Origin: Collinsella sp.
Lineage (GTDB): Bacteria; Actinomycetota; Coriobacteriia; Coriobacteriales; Coriobacteriaceae
NCBI GenBank assembly: GCA_019419645.1
Contig: DXZN01000001.1
Location: 1-25,941 of the forward strand
Direction: 5' to 3'
Length of the DNA stretch: 25,941 bases
Shown here: positions 9,090 to 18,422 of the stretch, one piece after another
Layout of the letters: the number at the start of each line of letters is the position of its first letter
How positions within the stretch are numbered: position 1 is the first letter of the stretch
Notes under the pieces: model-generated
Seen by the model: the letters and a program-made list of their open reading frames with translations, nothing else
What the model was told of the DNA's origin: nothing
Database searches by the model: none
Program-made: the position numbers and the translations under genes

Positions 9090-9761
9090 GTGAGCCGTTC
9101 TGCCCGTATTGGATTGATTGTCTTGGCGCTTGCGATCGCTGTGGTTGGCGCGGGCGCTGTCGGTATGGCATTTCTACCTGCTGCGGTGACGGAGCCGGTG
9201 GTCAAGCCTGTGACTCAATCTGTCGAACTTCTGACCGGCGACGACAAGCCCGAGACCATTACCGTTGATTTTGATGAGCAACCGGCTGCGCTGGGCATTA
9301 GTAATTATCCACATATTCAGCTTGGGGCTATGCGCTATACCACGGATTCTAGTCTGATCGACAGGGCGTCCGAGCTGCTCAAGGGCAAAACCTTTAAGCG
9401 CTGGTATGGATATGCGTCCTATCGGGCAAAAGCGAACGACATGGTTGGCGGATGCCACTCTTCCATCGAGCTGGACACTGCAAACGGCGCAAAGTTATGT
9501 GATGTCTCGTACGATCCGGGCTACGAGGGCAATGAGGGGCCGGGCATCTACATCATGGACGGCGATGTCGCCTATGTCATGGAGGGCGACCAGACCGAGC
9601 TCAACGATTTTATGGGTCAGTGTATCCAAGATGCCTATAAACAGACCTGCTTGCCTGACCCGCAGACTGCACGCGATAGTGGGTCTGCCCGTACATGGCT
9701 GTTCGAGGATGAGATGCCCTGGACCGTCGAATCGGGAAGTACGGGTTCGGCGAAGGAGTAG
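9090..9761 (+). CDS. Membrane-anchored protein of unknown function
   Basis: About 223 residues, not recognised. The N-terminus from GTG 9090 reads as a short basic stretch (SRSAR) followed by a hydrophobic segment of about 23 residues, so it is likely a signal anchor or signal peptide. The rest is acidic, with four cysteines that could form disulfides (in GGCHS, KLCDV, GQCIQ and QTCLP). The start is uncertain. The frame is open to GTG 9051, but 9090 gives a normal charged-then-hydrophobic start and has GGGG shortly upstream. I see no convincing similarity to the divergent gene at 8187-8855 beyond the general layout. Flanking palindromic repeats point to a variable chromosomal site. Confidence 0.6.
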   Translation: MSRSARIGLIVLALAIAVVGAGAVGMAFLPAAVTEPVVKPVTQSVELLTGDDKPETITVDFDEQPAALGISNYPHIQLGAMRYTTDSSLIDRASELLKGKTFKRWYGYASYRAKANDMVGGCHSSIELDTANGAKLCDVSYDPGYEGNEGPGIYIMDGDVAYVMEGDQTELNDFMGQCIQDAYKQTCLPDPQTARDSGSARTWLFEDEMPWTVESGSTGSAKE

Positions 9762-9769
9762 AGACCGCG

Positions 9770-9804
9770 ACCACCACAAAGGTGCCTGTCCTCTTTGTGG
9801 TGGT
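9770..9804 (+). repeat. Palindromic repeat, copy 3
   Basis: Arms at 9770-9781 and 9793-9804 are perfect over 12 bp around a core nearly identical to copy 2 and in the same orientation. It begins eight bases after the stop codon of the gene at 9090-9761. Confidence 0.85.
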
Positions 9805-9814
9805 TTTCGGTCTG

Positions 9815-10031
9815 TCTCGATCTGTAGCATCTTGGCCGCTAAAAGTGGGCCTGGTGTTACAGATTTAGATTTTCGATTCGGGTGTCTTCTGTTTGTCTCG
9901 ATTTGTAACAGATAGAGCTCTATTTGCTGACTAGATGTTACAGATTTAGATAAACGGGTGCCGCTGGTCATTTCATCTCGATCTGTAACATCTAGAGCCA
10001 TAAACAGTCGCTAGATGTTACAGATTGAGAT
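9815..10031. repeat. Three-unit tandem hairpin array, about 80-bp period
   Basis: The core TGTTACAGAT or its complement occurs six times in alternating orientation, with cores starting at 9820, 9855, 9901, 9936, 9981 and 10016. Distances alternate between 35 and about 45, giving three tandem units of about 80 bp. Each unit can form a hairpin. The last is the best: 9976-9995 pairs with 10011-10030 in 19 of 20 positions around a 15-base loop. The array fills the space between the gene ending at 9761 and the clpB control region. It has no reading frame of its own. Confidence 0.85.
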
Positions 10032-10096
10032 AGTAAGGGGACGAGGCCGTAGCGGGTGAGCGCACCTGCTCCCTATCTTTCAATCACTCAGAAAAC

Positions 10097-10128
10097 CTTA
10101 TATATAGAGACTTAGATTTGTGTATAAG
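10097..10128 (+). promoter_or_regulatory. Heat-shock control region of clpB, motif shared with dnaK
   Basis: CTTATAT (10097-10103), six bases and ACTTAGATTT (10110-10119) are followed by the -10-like TATAAG (10123-10128). The same blocks with identical spacing lie upstream of dnaK at 793-815. The motif is about 90 bases before the clpB ATG. HspR is the obvious candidate regulator, by knowledge of actinobacterial clpB control and not by direct evidence. Confidence 0.6.
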
Positions 10129-10208
10129 ATCGCGTAAAGCTGGCAACAATACTTCTCGAACAACGTGAAGCCGCCCCGTAGGGCGGCCGCCCCAAGAGAG
10201 GTGATTCC

Positions 10209-12836
<2,628 letters not shown>

Positions 12837-12878
12837 ATTTTGGGCCGGCTTTAAAACCGCCCCTCATCGCAAAACGCC

Positions 12879-12915
12879 AAGGGCGGCGGATCCAATCGGG
12901 TCCGCCGCCCTTTTT
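12879..12915 (+). terminator. Intrinsic terminator of clpB
   Basis: A stem of 10 bp (12881-12890 with 12901-12910), extended inward by three more pairs, ends in TTTTT at 12911-12915. It lies about 45 bases past the clpB stop. Confidence 0.9.
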
Positions 12916-12967
12916 CGTGCGACAATCGATGGTGTTGAACGTGAGTACATGGCAAGGAGCTATGCAG

Positions 12968-13162
12968 ATGACAGACAAGAACAAGACGAACACGCCGGCG
13001 ACCGATGCCGCACCCGCCGCACCTAAGCCTGCGCCTAAACCGGCGCCCAAGCCGCGCGACCCCTATATCCGTGCCGAGAACGAGGATGACGACGGCTACG
13101 ATCCTTATAGCGATCGTCGCCCCGAGCGCGAGCCCCTCTTCGAAGCCGACCCCTGGCGTTAA
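12968..13162 (+). CDS. Small Pro/Ala/Lys-rich protein, unknown function
   Basis: A 64-residue hydrophilic protein. Residues 15-30 contain repeated Pro-Ala-Pro-Lys units, followed by a strongly acidic stretch (AENEDDDGYD) and an Arg/Glu-rich tail ending in DPWR. It is probably disordered and has no membrane segment. The second ATG, at 12968, is chosen because AAGGAG at 12954-12959 is eight bases away; from the ATG at 12962 it is only two. The frame is open further upstream through the clpB terminator, which cannot be coding. The good ribosome site and ordered composition support a real gene, but no family is recognised. Confidence 0.65.
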   Translation: MTDKNKTNTPATDAAPAAPKPAPKPAPKPRDPYIRAENEDDDGYDPYSDRRPEREPLFEADPWR

Positions 13163-13197
13163 GTAGCTCATTTGGGACGGGGCTTTTTTAGCTACTT
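13161..13197 (+). terminator. Possible terminator after the small Pro-rich gene
   Basis: Arms AAGTAGCT (13161-13168) and AGCTACTT (13190-13197) are perfect complements. The loop contains a T run (13184-13189) instead of having one after the stem, so function as a terminator is uncertain. Confidence 0.35.
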
Positions 13198-13285
13198 TGT
13201 TTTCGGCTAGAGGCGTTCATGCCTGCCCCCTCGGCCGCTCGATATCCTCCGGGAGGGGCCACTAATAGAAAACTTGCTTATCCAT

Positions 13286-13361
13286 TAATCAAGATACGCA
13301 TAATCTTGCTCTCCTGCTAATCAAGAATCGTTATAATCTTGATTAGCAGGAGAGCAAGATT
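13286..13361. promoter_or_regulatory. Palindromic operator region of the AAA ATPase gene
   Basis: A perfect 25-bp inverted repeat (13302-13326 with 13337-13361) has a 10-base centre. The hexamer TATAAT at 13332-13337 starts in the centre and reaches the right arm. The dyad part TAATCAAGA/TAATCTTG also occurs just upstream (13286-13294 and 13301-13308), so there are two overlapping dyads. The gene starts at 13370, eight bases after the right arm. A transcript from this -10 would begin inside the right arm, so the palindrome would act as a DNA site and not as an mRNA hairpin. An unknown repressor, possibly encoded elsewhere, is likely. Confidence 0.65.
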
Positions 13362-13369
13362 GGAGAATT

Positions 13370-14722
13370 ATGGCATTCAACGACTTGGTGGCTCAAAAAA
13401 TAAAGGACTTTGAGCAACAGGGGATTCCGCAGGTCTTTGAGCGCGACCTTGATCTGGGCAACCCGCAGGAGCCAAAGCGCGACAACATCGTATATGTGAT
13501 TGTGGGCGCCCGTCGTTGTGGAAAGACGTATCGCCTGTATCAGGAGATACGGCGGCTTCAGGGCCAAGGCGTCGAGCTTGACCGGATGCTATATTTCAAT
13601 TTTGAGGATGAGCGCTTGCGTCCGTATGAGCCATCGCTACTAGCGGACGTGCTCGATACATTCTATGCACTATATCCTGCTGCTCGAGGCGAGGGCGCCT
13701 ACCTTTTCTTTGACGAGATCCAGGAAATACCCGAATGGGGTGCGTTTCTGCGACGCGTGGTCGATACGGAGAAGGCGACCGTTTACGTGACGGGATCTTC
13801 TTCTAAGATGCTGTCCTCAGAACTTAAGAGCGAGTTCAGGGGCCGTTCTCTTGTGCGAGAGCTTTTTCCGTTGAGTTTTTCGGAATACGTCCGATATAAG
13901 ACGGGGGGCGTTCCTGAGTCGAACGCGCCCTTCTCCTCAAGCGCTGCAGCGTTGCTCCGACACCATCTGGTCGGATATCTCGAGCGAGGGGGATTCATCG
14001 CGACACTTGAGCAGACGCCCGCAGACGCGATTCAGCTGCTACAGGAATATGCGTCGCGAACGGTCGCCATGGACGTCGTTGAACGTTACGACGTCAAGAA
14101 CCCCCGTTTGGCCTCGCTGTTTCTGGCGCGGTGCATGGCATCTTCGGGACGAGAGCTGTCAGTGAACAAAGTGTACAACGAGTTCAAGAGCAGACAGATA
14201 TCCGTCAGTCGAAATACGCTCAGCGACTTACTTGAGTATTACGAGGACGCCTACCTGCTGTTTTCGGTGCCGGAGTTCACGCGTTCGCTTGCAAATAATA
14301 CGCGGTCTGCGTCTAAGGTCTACGCCGTCGATCCTGCGATGTTCGGAGCGTTCTCCCCCGCATCGGCATTGGATCATGGTCAGAGGCTCGAGACCGCGGT
14401 GTTCAATGCGCTCAGAAGAAGGACCCCCGCCGTGCGGCCCGGTTCGGTTTGCCGCCTGCTGATTAAAGATAAGAATAAAAGCCATGAGGTGGACTTTGTG
14501 GCTGGGGATGCACTGCTCATGCAGGCTTACGGCCTGATTCAGGTAAGTGTGGATATGACAAGCGAGAAAACGCGCGAGCGCGAAATTGCCGCGCTCGATG
14601 CCGCGATGGCCCAGTTTGATCTTGGCGAGTCGGTAATCGTTACCATGGATGAGCAGGCCGATATTCCATGCAAACACGGCGTGGTACATGCTGTGCCCGC
14701 ATGGAAGTGGCTCCTTTCCTAA
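13370..14722 (+). CDS. ATP-binding protein, AAA_14 / DUF4143 family
   Basis: A 450-residue protein of the large prokaryotic AAA_14-DUF4143 family, whose cellular role is mostly unknown. Walker A is GARRCGKT (46-53), Walker B is YLFFDEIQ (111-118), and TGSSSKML after it is a typical sensor segment. A winged-helix-like middle region is followed by the C-terminal DUF4143 part with EVDFV at 373-377, the remnant of a PD-(D/E)XK nuclease-like fold. The later LIQVS replaces the usual Glu-x-Lys, so nuclease activity is doubtful. The start has GGAG four bases upstream. Base composition is less GC-rich than in the chaperone genes, suggesting horizontal acquisition. It converges with the minus-strand gene that ends at 14767. 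Such ATPases often turn over quickly between strains. Confidence 0.9.
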   Translation: MAFNDLVAQKIKDFEQQGIPQVFERDLDLGNPQEPKRDNIVYVIVGARRCGKTYRLYQEIRRLQGQGVELDRMLYFNFEDERLRPYEPSLLADVLDTFYALYPAARGEGAYLFFDEIQEIPEWGAFLRRVVDTEKATVYVTGSSSKMLSSELKSEFRGRSLVRELFPLSFSEYVRYKTGGVPESNAPFSSSAAALLRHHLVGYLERGGFIATLEQTPADAIQLLQEYASRTVAMDVVERYDVKNPRLASLFLARCMASSGRELSVNKVYNEFKSRQISVSRNTLSDLLEYYEDAYLLFSVPEFTRSLANNTRSASKVYAVDPAMFGAFSPASALDHGQRLETAVFNALRRRTPAVRPGSVCRLLIKDKNKSHEVDFVAGDALLMQAYGLIQVSVDMTSEKTREREIAALDAAMAQFDLGESVIVTMDEQADIPCKHGVVHAVPAWKWLLS

Positions 14723-14766
14723 TCGTCTATGGATTTGCGAGGCCAGGACTCAGGTGTCATGGTCCG

Positions 14767-16263
14767 CTAGTCCTGGGCCTTGATGCTCGGCAGGAGAATC
14801 TGGGCGAGGTAGTCGGTCTCGAGTTTGGTCGCGGCGTCTGCCTTGCCGTCTTTGCCGACCAGTACGTTCTTGATCTGGCTATAGGTGTAGCGGTTACCGG
14901 TCGTGAGCTCGACAAGCTCAATGGCCGTGTCCATGGGGTAGGTTGACACGGGATTCTGCGTCCGTCCGTTGATGGTCTGGGGCACCACGTACGGATAGAC
15001 GGGGCCGCTGGCGTAGACGGTATAACCGTTGCCTAGATTGGCCGCACCCAAAATCGTATCGCCCTCATCGGGCGTAAAGCTCTCGCCCTCGCGCACTGCG
15101 ACGAGCGTCACAATCGGTGTATCGCTGTCGCCGGCAAGATAGATACATAGCGTGCTGCCATTTTGCCAAGTCTCGACCTTGCCGTACCATTCGACGGGGA
15201 TATCGAGCTGGTAGAGGTCGGTTGCCTTGTGGCGAGCGTCAGCATCGCGGGCTGCCTGTGCCTTTTGCGCGCTCACGGCATTGACGGCGGCGTCGCGCCG
15301 CGCGGTTGCCGCCTGCTGGAGCACCTTGGCGGTGGCGGCGGAGCTCGCGCCTCCCTCCTCGGCATATTTGGCGGCGGCATCGATCTGGTCGTCGGTTACC
15401 GTGTCGGCCGAAGGCACCTTGAGCTTAAAGGCGGCCTGGCTGCTTAGGTCCTGTCCGTCGCTCTTGATCGTGACCTGCGCCTTGGTGGTCGGCACGGTAT
15501 AGACGGTGCCGTCGGACGCGATGGGGGAGGCAGCGATGGAGAGCGTGTAGTCACCGGGTAGCAGTTTGATGCCACGGCCGTGCTCGTCAACATAGAGTGT
15601 TTCGCTCACGGAGGATCCGTCAGAATCCTGGCCACTCACTTGTACGGGAATCTTGGAGCCGGCGGAACAGTCGAGGCCCGCGGCATGTACGCCAATCTGC
15701 ACCGACATCATCGTGTGGGCATTGGCGGCGACAGCGGCAGCCTGCTCTTGCTGATATCCGTTCCAGGCAGCATAGCCTGCACCGCCGGCGACGAGCGCGA
15801 CGGCCACGACACCGGCGACCACCAGATTGCGGCGCTTGGGCGACATCTTGCGATGGCGAACCTCGGCCTCGCGTGCCGAGGGAACGGACGGCAGGGGAAT
15901 ATCGCCCATGGCGATGGTCTCGTCCACGGCTGGTGCGGAACCCAGGCCAGGAAGCTCGCGGGTCAGCGAATCCTCGGCCGGCAAGCTGTCGAGCAAGACG
16001 GTTTCCTCGCCCGTGTCGGATTCGGGCTGATTGCCGGCCTCGCTTTCGGTACCTTCGTGACCTGCCTCATCTTCGGCAGGCTCAACGTCGTCTGCATCCT
16101 GATCATCGGACTGCGCCTCGGCTTCCGGCTCATCCTGCACATCAACGCCCGAATCGTCAAACGCAATCTCATCGAGTGAAATCCGGTCTAAGCTCTCCAA
16201 GGCCTCAGCGCAAGCTTCTGCATCTTGGGCCGCGTCCTCTTGGCCCCTCGTCTCATCTTTCAT
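14767..16263 (-). CDS. Membrane-anchored protein with acidic cytoplasmic tail
   Basis: A 498-residue protein with no family I recognise. Residues 1-130 are strongly acidic and low in complexity (Asp, Glu, Ala, Ser). A basic patch (HRKMSPKRR, 137-145) precedes a single membrane helix at about 146-167, so the remainder should face outside. Residues about 190-285 look like a beta-sandwich module, with GDYTLSIAAS typical of PEGA or regulatory-like domains. A long Ala-rich helix spans about 290-347, followed by a compact C-terminal domain. ATG at 16261-16263 with GGGGG upstream is preferred to an earlier in-frame Met 18 codons upstream. The acidic tail before the helix resembles that of envelope sensor proteins, but no kinase domain is present. 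The gene stands alone. Confidence 0.75.
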   Translation of the reverse strand: MKDETRGQEDAAQDAEACAEALESLDRISLDEIAFDDSGVDVQDEPEAEAQSDDQDADDVEPAEDEAGHEGTESEAGNQPESDTGEETVLLDSLPAEDSLTRELPGLGSAPAVDETIAMGDIPLPSVPSAREAEVRHRKMSPKRRNLVVAGVVAVALVAGGAGYAAWNGYQQEQAAAVAANAHTMMSVQIGVHAAGLDCSAGSKIPVQVSGQDSDGSSVSETLYVDEHGRGIKLLPGDYTLSIAASPIASDGTVYTVPTTKAQVTIKSDGQDLSSQAAFKLKVPSADTVTDDQIDAAAKYAEEGGASSAATAKVLQQAATARRDAAVNAVSAQKAQAARDADARHKATDLYQLDIPVEWYGKVETWQNGSTLCIYLAGDSDTPIVTLVAVREGESFTPDEGDTILGAANLGNGYTVYASGPVYPYVVPQTINGRTQNPVSTYPMDTAIELVELTTGNRYTYSQIKNVLVGKDGKADAATKLETDYLAQILLPSIKAQD

Positions 16264-16392
16264 ATATCCCCCAAGCTCAATATCGGGACAACAATGTACC
16301 CAAAAACGGGGCTCCATAGAGCCGCCGCATGATTTGAAATCCGATTTTATATATGCGCGTGTTTTTGAATAGATGAATAGAGGCGCAACGAC

Positions 16393-16433
16393 AAAAAGCC
16401 CCCGGAAAGCGAGCGAATCGCTTTCCGGGGGCT
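16393..16433 (-). terminator. Intrinsic terminator of the tetR-DUF5692 operon
   Basis: A perfect 15-bp stem (16397-16411 with 16419-16433) ends, read on the minus strand, in TTTTT. It lies about 70 bases past the stop codon of the DUF5692 gene. Confidence 0.9.
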
Positions 16434-16501
16434 CTGTGAGACATTGGATTGAAAGGCCTGGTGAGCGGGCCTATGCCCAAGTGCCAATAGCGGCCAACAC
16501 G

Positions 16502-17509
16502 TTACTCGGCGTGAGCGTAATCAACCTTGGCGCGGCGGGCGGTGGCCTTCTCCCAATCGCTGGTGCCCTCAAAGACATCCTGCTTGTAGGGGTTGCGGCC
16601 GAGCTTCTTGGCACGGTAGGCGACGTAGATAATCGCGGCGATGTTGGCGATCAGCGCGGCGACCGAGACCGCGGTGGCGGCGGCGGGGTCGAGCGTGGAG
16701 TGTGTCACAAAGATGGACTCCTCCTGGAAGTACGGGAACACCTGGGCAAACATGCACCAAATGGCCAGCGTAAAGGCACGGTTCTGGATCCAGCCGCCCT
16801 TGTTCCAGATAAAGGCGGCGACGGTGGGCGCCAGCAGCAGTGCAAAGCCGCAGAACCAGGAGTGGGTGGGCAGGCAGTTGTAGGTGTAGCAGAAGTTCCA
16901 GATATCGTAGGCGATGATGTAGACCCAGGTCATGTCGGGCCACAGCATGTCGGTCTTGTCCTCAGAGGCGTAGACACTCCACCAACCGGTCATGCAGAAG
17001 ATGTTGATGATACCGGCGATGCCGTTGAACACGTTGTTCCAGCCGGCGAGCTGCGTGGCGCCCTCGGAGGTGACCCAGGTGGACTTGCCCAGGACAAAGA
17101 AGTGATAGGCGCTCTCAAAGTCGGACACGACGGCGATCATGATGTTGATGGCGACGATCACAAACGGCCACGCGCGGAACCAATGCGCCTTGCCGATCTT
17201 GCCCCACTGGTACTTAATGGCAATGAAGCCCCAGCAACCGGCCAGCGCCGCGTATACCTTGGCGTAGTGGAACCAGCTGTTCTGGTACACATGGGTGGGG
17301 TTGGTGAGCGCCCACTCGGCACCCTGTGAGACGCCGATGGCGATAGCGACGCAGTAGATGGTCATGGCCAGCGGAGCCACGCCAAAGATGATGGCCGCGC
17401 CCAGCTTGGTGCGGCGGCCGACCTCGTTGAGCACGATCAGGCCAATAAAGACCATGGCCCAGCCGGCCCAGTGGATAAGGGTATTGCTACCCCAAACATC
17501 GAACAGCAT
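16502..17509 (-). CDS. DUF5692 family multi-pass membrane protein
   Basis: A 335-residue very hydrophobic protein with about eight or nine predicted membrane helices and many Trp, Tyr and Phe residues. The sequence style matches DUF5692, a family I know mainly from Coriobacteriia and some Clostridia and whose function is unknown. The C-terminal 40 residues are charged and should be cytoplasmic. The start ATG at 17507-17509 has AGGAG six bases upstream. It lies 63 bases after the tetR stop on the same strand, so the two form an operon that diverges from the flavin oxidoreductase. A role as a transporter for the oxidoreductase substrate, or as a membrane partner in electron transfer, is inference from context. 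Aromatic-rich helices would suit either. Confidence 0.8.
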   Translation of the reverse strand: MLFDVWGSNTLIHWAGWAMVFIGLIVLNEVGRRTKLGAAIIFGVAPLAMTIYCVAIAIGVSQGAEWALTNPTHVYQNSWFHYAKVYAALAGCWGFIAIKYQWGKIGKAHWFRAWPFVIVAINIMIAVVSDFESAYHFFVLGKSTWVTSEGATQLAGWNNVFNGIAGIINIFCMTGWWSVYASEDKTDMLWPDMTWVYIIAYDIWNFCYTYNCLPTHSWFCGFALLLAPTVAAFIWNKGGWIQNRAFTLAIWCMFAQVFPYFQEESIFVTHSTLDPAAATAVSVAALIANIAAIIYVAYRAKKLGRNPYKQDVFEGTSDWEKATARRAKVDYAHAE

Positions 17510-17572
17510 GCTGCTCTCCTTTCACAAGCCCGCGGCCCCTCTTCTGATCGCGGGCAGTTTGGCCAAATGTCG

Positions 17573-18235
17573 TCAGTTCTGGGGCTTGCGCTCCTGATAC
17601 TTGGCGGTATAGCCCTCGATATGGAGCGTCGAGGCGATGATTTCCTTGACTGTCTCGTCGGGCACATCGGGGTGCGTGCGGATATACATCAGCAGCCCCA
17701 TGATGAGGGTGTAGAACGTCTCGTAGACATGGTCGATGCGTAGCTCGTGATGGGCGACAAAATCCACCACGGTGGTATCGCAGATATACTGCGCCACGCG
17801 CTGGACCACGTTGTGCAAAAAGCCGCCGTAGAGCGCGCCGCTGCTCGAGGTGAGCGTGCTCGGCAACTCGTGGCCGCTCACGACCAGGCGCTTAAAGAGC
17901 GGAGCAACGGTGTCGAGTGCGCCTTCGATGTCGCCAACCGTGCGGCTGGCGTTCCACTGCTCGAGCTCGGCGATAAAGCCGTCGATTGCCTCGTCCATAA
18001 CGGCGGTGACGGCGGCATCCATATCGGCAAAGTAGTGGTAGAACAGCGAACGCGTGCAGCCAGCCCGCTTGGTCACGGCCGATACCGAAAGATGGGACAC
18101 ACCAAGCTCGGCGCTCACGGCGCGCACAGCGGCGAGGATCTCGCGACGGCGCTCGTCGCCCGTCAGGCGTTTTGCCGCGCTATCGGATGCGGGGACGGCA
18201 TCGACCACAGAGATATCTGCTGCGTTGTTGCCCAT
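17573..18235 (-). CDS. TetR/AcrR-family transcriptional regulator
   Basis: A 220-residue repressor. The N-terminal helix-turn-helix domain covers about 28-75, with the recognition part VSAVTKRAGCTRSLFYHYFADMD, typical of TetR. The C-terminal ligand-binding domain has no recognisable subfamily. An extra 25 residues before the domain are of low conservation. The ribosome site AAAGGCGG precedes the ATG. The gene is the first of a two-gene operon with DUF5692 and is divergent from the oxidoreductase. Two identical dyads in the shared intergenic region are its likely operators, so it probably represses both directions until a small ligand binds. Confidence 0.92.
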   Translation of the reverse strand: MGNNAADISVVDAVPASDSAAKRLTGDERRREILAAVRAVSAELGVSHLSVSAVTKRAGCTRSLFYHYFADMDAAVTAVMDEAIDGFIAELEQWNASRTVGDIEGALDTVAPLFKRLVVSGHELPSTLTSSSGALYGGFLHNVVQRVAQYICDTTVVDFVAHHELRIDHVYETFYTLIMGLLMYIRTHPDVPDETVKEIIASTLHIEGYTAKYQERKPQN

Positions 18236-18288
18236 GTTTTGCCGCCTTTCATCCGTTTGGGCCCGACCGTTCGCCTAACAGTCTTGAA

Positions 18289-18336
18289 TATTGTTGACGG
18301 TTCGTCAATACTGTTTTTGACACAATGTCAACAATA
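18289..18336. promoter_or_regulatory. Tandem operator dyads between tetR and the oxidoreductase
   Basis: Two dyads of the form TTGAC-N5-GTCAA occur at 18294-18308 and 18317-18331, with centres 23 bp apart. The outer halves are part of a longer exact inverted repeat (18289-18298 with 18327-18336). Two sites about two helical turns apart between divergent genes are the classic TetR-family layout. TTGACA at 18317-18322 could also serve as a -35, so binding would block polymerase. Confidence 0.8.
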
Positions 18337-18422
18337 GCGGGTGAACGGCATGGGGGCATGTCGAACCCGTACAAAGAGGGGCGCCGCGGTCTCGCCGGGC
18401 TGTGGCAAGAGAAGGGACGACT

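Noticed and set aside
8897..9268. Plus-strand frame of 123 codons across palindrome copy 2
   Set aside because: It reads through the repeat and overlaps the better frame at 9090-9761; no ribosome site or family similarity.
8187..9761. The two small membrane-anchored genes as a paralogous pair
   Set aside because: Both have an N-terminal anchor and several cysteines, but no aligned motif is convincing.
9815..10031. CRISPR array or phage attachment repeat
   Set aside because: Cores are inverted in pairs and spacing alternates 35/45; there is no integrase or cas gene.
16373..17329. 318-codon plus-strand frame opposite the DUF5692 gene
   Set aside because: The minus strand encodes a clear membrane protein with good start, ribosome site and terminator; the plus frame is a shadow and spans that terminator.
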